Shown here: one piece after another, positions 5,601 through 12,367 of the stretch
Layout of the letters: every line of letters begins with the position of its first letter
Numbering within the stretch: the stretch's first letter is position 1
Assembly (NCBI GenBank): GCA_965120375.1
Contig: CBCPMW010000012.1
Coordinates: 1 to 28,901 of the forward strand
Direction of reading: 5' to 3'
Source: CASPLG01 sp965120375
GTDB taxonomy: Bacteria > Bacillota > Clostridia > Oscillospirales > Acutalibacteraceae
DNA length: 28,901 nucleotides
Program-made: the position numbers and the translations under genes
Notes under the pieces: generated by a model
What the model was told of the DNA's origin: nothing
Database searches by the model: none
Seen by the model: only the letters and a program-made list of their open reading frames with translations

Positions 5601-8157
5601 GCGTTGTACTTAGCATCAAGCCCTGCTCTGTGGTTTTGAAATAGTCTGTACTGTTTTGATACTCTTGAATCTTACTTCTAAGATAGCTGTCTGAATATTC
5701 TATCCGTCCGACCGTTCCGGCTTCATCACAACGATAAATCGCTTCATCGCTGATAAAATTTCGGGAGTAGAAAATTAAATTCCCATCGTCTTCTTGCCCG
5801 ACTACTACCCAGCGGATTCCTTCTTTACCGAAAAGTATGTGGGCAATTTTCCCCGAGCCAGTAGTGTTGTAGTCGCCGCTTTTCAGCTCGTCTTTCGTTA
5901 TCAAAATCGGGCTTACTTCCTCGCTGGCTGCGTCAGATTCATTTTCCTCTGGAGTGTAAGAGTATTCGACGACGTCGCCCACTTCACAACTACGAAAATA
6001 ATAATAATCCTCGTCTTCATAATTGTAGTAATATCTATTGAAAATAAAGGATTTTATAGAATACTCTGTGCTGTCGGTTAGGTCGACTCCACTTAACTTT
6101 GCAAGGTCTTTAATGTCAATTGTCTTATCTTCTCCGCTGCTGGTTGCTCCGGGTATTACGTATTGGTAAATTACCCCGCCGGTCTTTAACATTATAACTA
6201 AATATTCCCAATCCACATTCCGTAAATTATAAGTGATTTTTCCATCCTCGATCGAAGGTACCGATACCAAATTACCATAGTTCCCCGCTATTATATAGCC
6301 TTCTTTAGTTGGATCTTCGCGCCATAAAAACTTCACATTGTCTGTCTTCATTGCCGCCATTACACCTTTTTCTTCCGCACAGTCGCCCGCCTTTACGGAT
6401 TTAGTATCGCCGTCGACATAATAAGCCTGCGAATCCGAACCCGCGGCCGCCGTTCTGGTCCAGAACGAAGAACTTGGGAAATGTTTGCTCGCAACCGGCA
6501 GATCATTCCCGGTACCGGCGTAAACTACCGTGTCTCCCTCGGCATTAGCGTGCAGCTGGTAATATAACTCTGTTACAGTAGAACTTTTTGTGGTAACTTG
6601 GCTACCTTGAGCATACAAATTAGAATCCGCGTCACAACTCAGACCTTCACTATAATCCTGACTACCGCGCCTATTACTGTGAAGTGTACTGTCTTTATAT
6701 TCATTCTGGTAGCTTGAACTGTAGCCTTCTGCCTGGTTAAAAATGGAACCACTTCCGACCGGCTCTTTTGTCACAAGAACCATATTTCCGTCATCTTCAA
6801 CCCCAGCAATTATCCATTTGTTATCTTTCCCTGCGTCCAGTATATAGTGCAAATTATAGTGCTTGACGTATGCCGTTTTCCCTGTTTCTGAGGTGTTGTA
6901 CCCGCCGTTCTTTACGTCTTCCCCAGTCAAATAAACGTCGGACCACCCCCCCTCAATTCCCGGTATAACCGTCACTTCCCCCCAGTCAATCTGAGACTCT
7001 CCTCCGATTTCTTCCTCTACAACTTCTTCCTCTTCAGTTTCTGTTTTTGTAAAACTGCTAGTTACAACGTCGCTTGCATAGTACAGCGGCGAGTTCGCGT
7101 CGCTTTCCTTTTTCTCAACCCAAGCCTTTACGTCATAACTCTCGCTTTCTGGGAAATTACTAATTTCACTAAGATCTAAAGTTTCTTTTTCCCCAGTTCC
7201 ATTCTTTACATAAGCGTAAGTTGTGTCATTTGCACTCACCAAAACTACCAAGCGCTCACCCTCGGCCGCTGTATAGCTAACTTTGCCGTCTTCAACCGAG
7301 GAGACTGAGCCCGCTACTTTGGAATCACTGTCCACAAGCCTTAAATAATACTTTTTATTTGAATTCGTAACCTCCGAGAAGCTATCGGTTTCAGTTTCCG
7401 AAATTTCACTGCTTGCAACGAATTCCAGTTTATCTGTATCAAACTTAAACGCCGCCGAGACACCAAAAGACATGTCGTAATCAGTAGTAAAAATATCCCT
7501 GGCATTACCAGATAAACATGCTTTTGCCCAGCCCTCTTCGTCATCAAGATAAACTGTCCTAAGCCAGCTATCACCATCGCACCAATATGCGGTGTTTACT
7601 GCTTTATCGTAGCTACTCCCAGCATAGACGGGAGTATGATATTGCCAATAATCTATGCCATACAGAGCGTAAAGTTTATCTTCTATATTCAAGTCGTTTA
7701 GCTTAGTTATCATCATAAGATTTTGCTCTTTCGACTTAAAAAGGCTCTCATCTTTTTCGCAAGATTGAACAGTTTCTCGCAGCGTACTGTTTACATAATT
7801 TATTCCGGCATCAGCTCTAGCAACCGAAGTGTAAAACTGAGAATTCCCCAAACTATCACGGGAATAGAAGACCAAGTTCCCGTCGTCTTCGCTCCCAACT
7901 ACTATCCAGCGGATTCCTTCTTTACCGAAAAGTATGTTCGCCTCCTTTCCCGAGCCAGTACTGTTGTAATCGCTTTTCAGCTCGTCTTTTGTTATCAAAG
8001 CTGAGCTCCAGTCTACATTGTTAGCCCGGGCTTCTTCCGCATGCACCGTTTGAGTATTCACTTCCATAAACGGACACAAAAGGTTCAGTAAAAACATTAT
8101 CGACATGAACAATGATAACGTCCTCTTGCATGTATTTTTGATCTTCACCAACACCAC
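2662..8157 (-). CDS. Giant secreted, membrane-anchored surface protein with four DUF6273-like modules
   Basis: This is an 1831-residue protein. Residues 1-41 form a signal peptide (basic KIKNTCKR, hydrophobic core, VHAEEA cleavage region). Four modules follow at about 55-370, 408-730, 752-1085 and 1122-1437. A full module has GSGKxAxILFGKEGIRW, then VVGxEDDGNL, a WLR/FLRSP motif and an AAFKLDTDKL strand. It ends with a beta domain carrying EYSVKAWVEKKE and SPLYYASDVVTSSFTKTE. The W-V-V...WLRS...AAF order resembles DUF6273. Module 2 is the most diverged. Residues about 1466-1547 (NLTATYGQKLREV ... FIPDDTENYNT) resemble a YDG/MBG-type Ig-like domain. An acidic Ser/Thr/Asp/Glu-rich stalk leads to a membrane helix and a KKRNKK tail; no LPXTG is seen. 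The start is non-ATG (GTG 8157, with GTG 8154 and 8148 as alternatives after AAAGGAAG). Base composition is visibly less AT-rich than the core genes. A role in adhesion or ligand binding is inferred. Confidence 0.85.
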   Translation of the reverse strand: MVLVKIKNTCKRTLSLFMSIMFLLNLLCPFMEVNTQTVHAEEARANNVDWSSALITKDELKSDYNSTGSGKEANILFGKEGIRWIVVGSEDDGNLVFYSRDSLGNSQFYTSVARADAGINYVNSTLRETVQSCEKDESLFKSKEQNLMMITKLNDLNIEDKLYALYGIDYWQYHTPVYAGSSYDKAVNTAYWCDGDSWLRTVYLDDEEGWAKACLSGNARDIFTTDYDMSFGVSAAFKFDTDKLEFVASSEISETETDSFSEVTNSNKKYYLRLVDSDSKVAGSVSSVEDGKVSYTAAEGERLVVLVSANDTTYAYVKNGTGEKETLDLSEISNFPESESYDVKAWVEKKESDANSPLYYASDVVTSSFTKTETEEEEVVEEEIGGESQIDWGEVTVIPGIEGGWSDVYLTGEDVKNGGYNTSETGKTAYVKHYNLHYILDAGKDNKWIIAGVEDDGNMVLVTKEPVGSGSIFNQAEGYSSSYQNEYKDSTLHSNRRGSQDYSEGLSCDADSNLYAQGSQVTTKSSTVTELYYQLHANAEGDTVVYAGTGNDLPVASKHFPSSSFWTRTAAAGSDSQAYYVDGDTKSVKAGDCAEEKGVMAAMKTDNVKFLWREDPTKEGYIIAGNYGNLVSVPSIEDGKITYNLRNVDWEYLVIMLKTGGVIYQYVIPGATSSGEDKTIDIKDLAKLSGVDLTDSTEYSIKSFIFNRYYYNYEDEDYYYFRSCEVGDVVEYSYTPEENESDAASEEVSPILITKDELKSGDYNTTGSGKIAHILFGKEGIRWVVVGQEDDGNLIFYSRNFISDEAIYRCDEAGTVGRIEYSDSYLRSKIQEYQNSTDYFKTTEQGLMLSTTLSDQSVDVSDKLYPLYTDYIPGSGGGAGTVYAGGNYNKAVECIYCPLWEGDGDSTFLRSPYDNEGYNCVDFVATNIDTEEITAACVGYSDAPSASKCKVTAAFKLDTDKLKFVASSSISESETDSFSEVTNSDSQYCLRLENSSVTGSVSSVENGKVSYTAADDERLVVLVSANDTTYAYVKNGTGGKLNLNSIDGLTNGKEYSVKAWVEKKESDAHSPLYYASDVVTSSFTKTEVVEEEEDKTDGEDSKSDSEITESVTPNWKNECESIDTIKSDYNASGSGKIGYVKFGKSDIRWVIAGKESDGNLVLFSQDSLGKSTGGRYESSSGDYKNSDLQRYIQSLLENEEYFKKVETDLMLSTTVDTKYETVTDKLYPLYNESTTEGSCPELYAGAGNDIRICSDCWPSVDTWWLRRACGVDAIYIVKDKNLEIEIMYHDKTGGSYDTAAAFKLDSSKIRFMSGSSLPTDETKNFIKLSDTSDNTFCLRLKSDSIGSVSLTKDGEVTYTATDSDGRLVVLANDGTSTYCHIKASASGTNQVLDLNAIEGLTNGTEYSVKAWVEKKENDANSPLYYASDVVTSSFTKTEVVEEEETESVSDSGSISGSDSESSKADPVYIEPTNLTATYGQKLREVDLNEKSESNENSESTTPGTWKWDDGDVYVGEVGTNEFAATFIPDDTENYNTLGKLLEVKVLADTSGWGEKIEIEGSGHSIYVGSDGTLSAEVFPKSVVWVQQLLASSGKSNWYGLDNSDDRYRSGSKFSVKCLSKTENADEWNSYYDSLGDGASTCGTSVLLIGVTDPDGEEYSLLSDDEDSATLYIQLNSDTGDSEEVDHSDILVVTSSGAAQVSEAYYVDDVSYPGGSGNFTKLVLTSASSTKSSTTSTSSTDDETEEDTEEDTENSEDEGDLDETEVDQEDDNSYSTIGSSRSKNKNGDDDSTQDESSSKTLNDMQMILLVCISGVFIASVLLYVYLKKRNKK
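3827..3899 (-). repeat. Intragenic DNA repeat, copy A (end of module 4)
   Basis: A 73-base block is identical to 4880-4952 in the same gene. It encodes the EEEE linker and the SPLYYASDVVTSSFTKTE segment that ends each module. Similarity continues for nearly 90 bases beyond the identical block. Identity at the DNA level, not only at the protein level, points to recent duplication or gene conversion. Confidence 0.9.
4880..4952 (-). repeat. Intragenic DNA repeat, copy B (end of module 3)
   Basis: Identical over 73 bases to 3827-3899. A third, slightly diverged copy lies near 7011-7096 at the end of module 1. Confidence 0.9.
5048..5106 (-). repeat. Second intragenic DNA repeat, copy in module 3
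   Basis: A 59-base block is identical to 7196-7254 in module 1. It encodes the VLVSANDTTYAYVKNGTG strand region. Near-identity continues for about 60 more bases in both copies. Confidence 0.9.
7196..7254 (-). repeat. Second intragenic DNA repeat, copy in module 1
   Basis: Identical over 59 bases to 5048-5106. Modules 1 and 3 are therefore the most recently exchanged pair in this part of the gene. Confidence 0.9.
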
Positions 8158-8180
8158 TTCCTTTATTTGTGAATTTTATA

Positions 8181-8195
8181 TGTAATATTTTTACA
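8181..8195. promoter_or_regulatory. Operator-like palindrome just after the surface-gene transcription start
   Basis: TGTAA-N5-TTACA is a perfect inverted repeat. It lies a few bases downstream of the predicted transcription start of the surface-protein gene, where a repressor would block initiation. The short arms mean chance is possible in AT-rich sequence. Confidence 0.35.
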
Positions 8196-8205
8196 TTTGT
8201 TATCA

Positions 8206-8234
8206 ATTCTATATATATTTATAAGTAAAGTCAA
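8206..8234 (-). promoter_or_regulatory. Sigma-A promoter of the surface-protein gene
   Basis: On the minus strand TTGACT (8234-8229), a 17-base spacer and TAGAAT (8211-8206) match the sigma-A consensus well. The start codon is about 50 bases downstream. Confidence 0.7.
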
Positions 8235-8456
8235 TAGTTTATTATTTTTTTCTACTCTAAATCAAAATTTTAGTGTAAAAATAATAATATTCAAACTTTA
8301 AACACTAAAAAGGCGTAAATATAGGACCTTAAATTATGATCTTAAGTTGACAAATCTGTGCTGCATAGAAGTAGATTAAAACCATGTTTTCATATATATC
8401 TAAAATATATCCAAGATCTAATTATTTATTGTCAATTAAATACTTTTCTTCACAAC

Positions 8457-8498
8457 AAAAAAACCAGCTAAAATTCATAGAATTGAATCTAGCCAGTT
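8457..8498 (-). terminator. Leftward terminator after the relic gene
   Basis: Read on the minus strand, AACTGGCTA (8498-8490) pairs with TAGCTGGTT (8470-8462) using two G-T wobble pairs, and seven T follow. The wobbles form only in minus-strand RNA; the plus-strand RNA would have two mismatches, so the direction is clear. Confidence 0.65.
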
Positions 8499-8543
8499 TT
8501 TATTTTACGCTAGGTAACGTGTATTTCCAGGCTATTTCAGCAG

Positions 8544-9167
8544 TTAAATAAAAACATTTAACTTGTCACAAACCTTACCCGTACCCGTGGCTTTAGCCAA
8601 GCGTAGAGTTTTCCCAACTCCAGAAAAATAGCTTATAAAGTCCTTACATGGCTTTGGTAAACCATCATAATTTTTTGATCTCTTGCACAATGGTCTTCGG
8701 ACTATCCCACAAAACACTTATGAAAAGTTGTACCACCTTTCCAGCTTTCTTACAGTCACTTCTAATTTTTTCTTTTTTCCCAGGTCATGCTCACCTATTA
8801 TAGGCTCTCCCCTGAAATTAGTTACCTACTTTGCAAGTTCTGAATGGTTGAAAGTACTGATACTTTATGTTTTCAAAAGTATCATGTTTGGAACACGACG
8901 AAAAAAAACAGTTAGTGTAAGATCCCTGACCACGATACCACCTTTCTTTAGCGAATCCAGCAACTGGTACCGTAACCCTCCATTCCCACACCAACCCTCA
9001 TTTATAGGATCTTCCAACTTGTCAATGCAATTCACAACATTATTGACCTTCTCTTTTATCTGTATTACAAAATCTGTTTCCGTATACTTTTTCCCAAGTT
9101 TTTTCATCAAAAATCCGTTTATTTCTACTATTATCATGAATTCTTCTGTATTTCCTGTATTGAGCAT
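8544..9167 (-). pseudogene. Decayed or frameshifted gene of unknown function
   Basis: A frame starting at ATG 9167 has a strong GAGGA Shine-Dalgarno and encodes about 100 residues with plausible composition (KKLGKKYTETDFVIQIKEK). It stops at 8865 shortly after a run of eight T, a classic frameshift site. Downstream, another minus frame (8717-8544, 57 residues, containing SGVGKTLRLAKATGTGKVC) runs to a stop 46 bases before a well-formed terminator. The start signal, two protein-like fragments and the terminator together suggest one former gene of about 200 codons, now broken. Two separate small genes are the alternative. No homologue is recognised. An antisense plus-strand frame over the same stretch is hydrophobic and has no start signal, so I treat it as a shadow. 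Confidence 0.4.
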
Positions 9168-9336
9168 TTTAGTTCCTCAAATTCTTTTATTAAATTTGTC
9201 ACATTTATAATCTAATTTTGATAGTAAATCCTTATCTCATTTTTCTAACCACCTAGAAGCAAGTATTTTACCTACATACCAATCCTTTTTAATAATTCTT
9301 CATAAGTAAATATATATTTTCCTGTTCAAAGATCGG

Positions 9337-10203
9337 TCACCACCTATGTCTACCATGCCCATGCGGAGGAGGTGGTCCATGATGACGCGGCGGAGGTCCA
9401 TGATCTGGAGGCTGGGGTGGGCCGTAGCCCGGACCATGTATATGTATCCCCAACCCACGTCCAAGTCTTCCAAGTAGCGCACCACCAAGTAGCACTCCAC
9501 CAGCTACAGCAGCAGCTTTACCTAAACTCACCGAATTGTCTGAATATTTTTTGTTCGTCCTTGAAGAAACATTTGTTCCGCTGCATCTTGATCTCCTTTG
9601 TACTTCAATTATATCACCTGAATACTCACTTGAATATTCACTTTCATCTTCGAGTTGCTTCAATAAGTCTTTCACCCATTTTTGTATCTCCACTTTTAAC
9701 CCTTTTACATCGTACTCAAGAAACGCTCTAACAGTGGCCAATGAACTCCTTATTATTTTTCGGGCATTGCCTGATCTTTGATTATTATAATTTTTCAAGG
9801 CTATTTTAAATTTTCTCCAGTTGGAGCTATTTTTTAGCTTGCGAAGCGCATATACCAAGCTCAGCAAATCATCCAAATCTTCGGCAAGTGCTTCTCCCTC
9901 ACCGGCTAGTTCCTCAAACCCAAAATTATAAGCAGCATCAACCAAGTCCGACAGAAGATCATATACTGTTGCCAGTAATTTTTGCCCCTCAGACAGTTTC
10001 AGCTGTAACAAGACATCCTGAAGTGTCTCATCTAGACCACTCACTTTTTTTGATTTTTCCAGTGGCTTACTGGCTTTCTCTAAACTCCTTTTCCAAGACC
10101 TCTTTTTGTCATTCCCAACATTCAAAATCTCTTTTAACTTTTTTGTTTTCTCAAAAAGCTTACCACAAGCCTTTTCTATTTGTTCCTCTGTTTTGTAAGT
10201 CAT
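9337..10203 (-). CDS. Unknown 288-residue protein: helical body, glycine-zipper segment, His/Pro/Gly tail
   Basis: I do not recognise a family. Residues 1-190 are charged and helix-prone, with long Lys/Glu/Leu segments. A Ser/Arg-rich linker follows. Residues about 226-251 (AAAVAGGVLLGGALLGRLG) look like a glycine-zipper membrane or oligomerisation segment. The last 37 residues are Gly, Pro and eight His (PPPPHGHGRHRW end), a possible metal-binding tail. There is no signal peptide. The DNA of the tail is strikingly GC-rich against an AT-rich background and contains degenerate repeats of GGTCCATGAT. AAAGGAGG precedes three consecutive ATG codons; the third (10203) has the best spacing, and the first is at 10209. 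The gene has its own consensus promoter, so it is expressed as a single unit. Confidence 0.75.
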   Translation of the reverse strand: MTYKTEEQIEKACGKLFEKTKKLKEILNVGNDKKRSWKRSLEKASKPLEKSKKVSGLDETLQDVLLQLKLSEGQKLLATVYDLLSDLVDAAYNFGFEELAGEGEALAEDLDDLLSLVYALRKLKNSSNWRKFKIALKNYNNQRSGNARKIIRSSLATVRAFLEYDVKGLKVEIQKWVKDLLKQLEDESEYSSEYSGDIIEVQRRSRCSGTNVSSRTNKKYSDNSVSLGKAAAVAGGVLLGGALLGRLGRGLGIHIHGPGYGPPQPPDHGPPPRHHGPPPPHGHGRHRW

Positions 10204-10258
10204 CATCATTCCTCCTTTTATACAATTTATATATAATATGAATTATTTTTATACTTTT

Positions 10259-10287
10259 ATTATAAATTTTATATATAAAATTGTCAA
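10259..10287 (-). promoter_or_regulatory. Perfect consensus sigma-A promoter of the 288-residue gene
   Basis: On the minus strand TTGACA (10287-10282), a 17-base spacer and TATAAT (10264-10259) match the consensus at all twelve positions. The 12 bases TAAACTATTGAC at its upstream edge also occur at the surface-gene promoter. Confidence 0.85.
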
Positions 10288-10312
10288 TAGTTTACTTCTA
10301 TTTCCTACATAA

Positions 10313-10349
10313 TAAAAAACAGCTAAACTAACCAAATAGTTTAACTGTT
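10313..10349 (-). terminator. Terminator of the 318-residue gene
   Basis: Read on the minus strand, AACAGTTAAACT (10349-10338) pairs with AGTTTAGCTGTT (10329-10318) with one G-T wobble and an 8-base loop, followed by a T-rich tail. It isolates the upstream gene from the next promoter, only about 25 bases further on. Confidence 0.8.
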
Positions 10350-10445
10350 AATATCCTGATAGTTACTCCAAAATCAGGCATTTTATCGCAAAATTCGCGT
10401 AAGTGCAGCCTAAATTACCTTCTTTTTTAGTGCCAGGAATTTTCT

Positions 10446-11402
10446 CTAACCACCAGGCACCGGTTTTCTACTTTCTCTGAACTTTAGAAATACCTCTTTT
10501 AACCCATCAAGCCTATCATGCTTAGCATTTATCTCCTCATTGAGAGCTTTGATTTCACTCTTACAATCCGAAGCCAGTCCCTGCGCGCCACTAGCCATTC
10601 TGGATAGACCGGCACTAGTCGGTACAAACCTAACTCCCAGTCCATCTTCCGCCATTACCTCTAAGCTAACCATAACTCCATGCATCGATCTCAAAGAACT
10701 CTTAACTTTTTCCATTTTTGTATTGAGTTCGTCCCCAACACCTTTTCGTATTTCATCACACTCTTCAACATACTTCTTAGCACTCTCGTAATATTCGTCA
10801 ATAGATGTTCTGGAATCACAGAAGAAACCGGACACTATATGAAGAACTCTGTCACTATATTCTTTTCTGTCCTGTTTCTCTTTTTCTGAAGTACCTTGGT
10901 CCATGTAGGCTTTCAGTTCTTCAATTAGTCTTTTCACATTTATAGAGGCAATATGGCACCCTTTGTACTCCCCGGTATTTAGCAACAAGCGCCAGTTGAT
11001 TCCCAACGGTTTTGCAACTTCCTCAGCAAAATACCCATAGTCAGGGCTAAAAACTTGTTCGGGTGGTTCTTTTACCTCAGCTCCAACTTCCCCCACCTTT
11101 GTACACAGCTTTTTGTATCTATTAGTTAGCTCATTGTACTCTTTTTGTATCTCGTTGAACACTGGGCTAATTACTCCATGTATGTCTGTCAAGTTTTTTC
11201 TCAGCGTACTCGATGCCACAGCTATGCTTAGGTCGTTACCGCCATCCTTTGCCGTTTTATAAAATGCCAACATATCCCTCCTCGCCGCTATTTGCATTGA
11301 CAGGTTAAGTCGCCAGGTGTCCCAATCTATCGCCGCCGGCGATACCTCGGTCTCCACCATAGTAACTGCACTAACCTTTGGCGGCAGATCACCGTTAAAC
11401 AT
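10446..11402 (-). CDS. Unknown 318-residue cytoplasmic helical protein
   Basis: No family is recognised. The protein lacks a signal peptide and any membrane segment. It looks mostly alpha-helical: a Trp-containing N-terminal region (IDWDTWRLNLSMQ, about 25-37), a coiled-coil stretch near 84-105, a loop with FSPDYGYFAEE, and a C-terminal coiled coil (about 270-312). It begins at an ATG with AAGGATG upstream. A good promoter and a strong terminator flank it, making it a one-gene unit. It sits in the accessory island with two other orphan genes. Base composition is visibly higher in G and C than the neighbouring core genes, consistent with acquisition by transfer. The coiled-coil content makes a structural or partner-binding role possible, but that is only inference. 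Confidence 0.75.
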   Translation of the reverse strand: MFNGDLPPKVSAVTMVETEVSPAAIDWDTWRLNLSMQIAARRDMLAFYKTAKDGGNDLSIAVASSTLRKNLTDIHGVISPVFNEIQKEYNELTNRYKKLCTKVGEVGAEVKEPPEQVFSPDYGYFAEEVAKPLGINWRLLLNTGEYKGCHIASINVKRLIEELKAYMDQGTSEKEKQDRKEYSDRVLHIVSGFFCDSRTSIDEYYESAKKYVEECDEIRKGVGDELNTKMEKVKSSLRSMHGVMVSLEVMAEDGLGVRFVPTSAGLSRMASGAQGLASDCKSEIKALNEEINAKHDRLDGLKEVFLKFRESRKPVPGG

Positions 11403-11461
11403 ATTATCATCCTTTCAAATCTTTAAAAAAACAAATCTATCCCCAGCTGCACCTGGTAATA

Positions 11462-11490
11462 ATATTAGCACACTTTTATGTTTTTGTCAA
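11462..11490 (-). promoter_or_regulatory. Sigma-A promoter of the 318-residue gene
   Basis: On the minus strand TTGACA (11490-11485), a 17-base spacer and TAATAT (11467-11462) form a good -35 box and a weaker -10 box. The start codon is about 60 bases downstream. Confidence 0.6.
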
Positions 11491-11542
11491 GAATCAATTT
11501 TTATTTTTTTAATAATTCTGGATATAAATATTTTAAATATAT

Positions 11543-12367
11543 CTAATTCTTTCTTCTACTCATCCTTTCGTAGTGAAACAAATATTGCTGAGCGAGTCCT
11601 CTGTATTCCCCAAAAAATTCTGGTTCTTTCCCCGGAAAATATTTTTCTAACACCCTTTTCATCCAAATGTCAACTGGAAACGCCTCTAATCTATGAAAAC
11701 CATACAGCAGCGTACAGTCCGCAACTTTTGGCCCAACTCCCCGAATTTTCATCAGTTCCGCCTTGGCGTCGGAAATATTCATATTGCTAAGTTTTTTAAA
11801 ATTAATCTCTCCACTTGAAACTTTTCTAGCAGCGTCAATTATATACCCTGCTCTAAATCCACTTTTTATAACTTGCAAATCATTCTCAGTCAAACTAGCA
11901 ATTTTTTCCGCTTCTGGGAATGAAAAGCCATTCTCAGATACTTGTTCACCAAAATTTTCACAAAATCTTGAAATTATACCTTTTATCCTGGGAATGTTAT
12001 TGTTCTGTGAAATTATAAATGAGCAAAGCGTTTCCCACGGATCTTGCTTTAAAAGCCTAATGCCAGGACAAAATTTAATAGCTTTTTCAAAAATCGGATC
12101 TATATTCAATATAACTTCCTTAATTTTACTGTATTCCGTATAAGAATCGAAATACCGCATAAAAAACTGTTCATCTACTTGAATTTTTTCTCCTTCCAAA
12201 ATAAGGGTTCCAGAATCAAAGTAAACTAAAATATCTTTTTTATTTACTACCGCACGATAAAAAGAACCCTCCCTTCCCCACCTAAAACATTGACCACATT
12301 CAAAAGTTTCTTCTAAATCAAAAAAATCATCTATTTTTATTTTTAACTTTTCTTTATTTTTTATCAC
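11543..12367 (-). CDS. ogg: 8-oxoguanine DNA glycosylase/AP lyase, OGG1 family
   Basis: This 274-residue protein has the OGG1 architecture: an N-terminal beta domain with CGQCFRW (24-30), then a helical domain. The helix-hairpin-helix motif IRGVGPKVADC (208-218) holds the catalytic lysine K214, and FPVDIWMKR (230-238) holds the catalytic aspartate D233. The enzyme removes oxidised guanine from DNA and nicks the backbone. A GTG start is used: it shares one base with the stop of the upstream transporter gene (TAGTG), and AGAGGA lies upstream. There is no other start codon before residue 70. The overlap indicates co-transcription with the eamA gene and probably with addAB, a DNA-repair neighbourhood. 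Confidence 0.9.
   Translation of the reverse strand: MIKNKEKLKIKIDDFFDLEETFECGQCFRWGREGSFYRAVVNKKDILVYFDSGTLILEGEKIQVDEQFFMRYFDSYTEYSKIKEVILNIDPIFEKAIKFCPGIRLLKQDPWETLCSFIISQNNNIPRIKGIISRFCENFGEQVSENGFSFPEAEKIASLTENDLQVIKSGFRAGYIIDAARKVSSGEINFKKLSNMNISDAKAELMKIRGVGPKVADCTLLYGFHRLEAFPVDIWMKRVLEKYFPGKEPEFFGEYRGLAQQYLFHYERMSRRKN

Larger units (their letters stand above)
8158..8543. other. AT-rich intergenic region between surface gene and relic gene
   Basis: No gene is visible. It contains the surface-gene promoter (8206-8234), a small operator-like palindrome (8181-8195) and a leftward terminator (8457-8498). The 8240-8456 part is AT-rich and shows nothing else that I can support. Confidence 0.7.

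Noticed and set aside
5794..6081. Plus-strand frames opposite the surface-protein gene (also 3150-3530 and 7723-8004)
   Set aside because: They mirror the repeats of the long minus-strand gene, lack start signals and have no domain sense.
3827..7254. CRISPR array from repeated blocks
   Set aside because: The repeats are in-frame coding segments of different lengths and spacing, not short regular repeats with unique spacers.
2662..8157. Variable target protein of a diversity-generating retroelement
   Set aside because: The repeated modules invited the idea, but no reverse transcriptase, template repeat or adenine-biased variable end is visible, and the repeats are spread through the gene.
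8683..9210. Plus-strand frame of 175 residues opposite the relic gene
   Set aside because: Hydrophobic, Ser/Phe-rich composition typical of antisense to a Lys/Glu-rich minus frame, with no ribosome site. The minus strand has a good start signal and terminator.
9372..10241. Plus-strand frames opposite the 288-residue gene
   Set aside because: The minus gene has a perfect promoter and ribosome site. The plus frames have neither.
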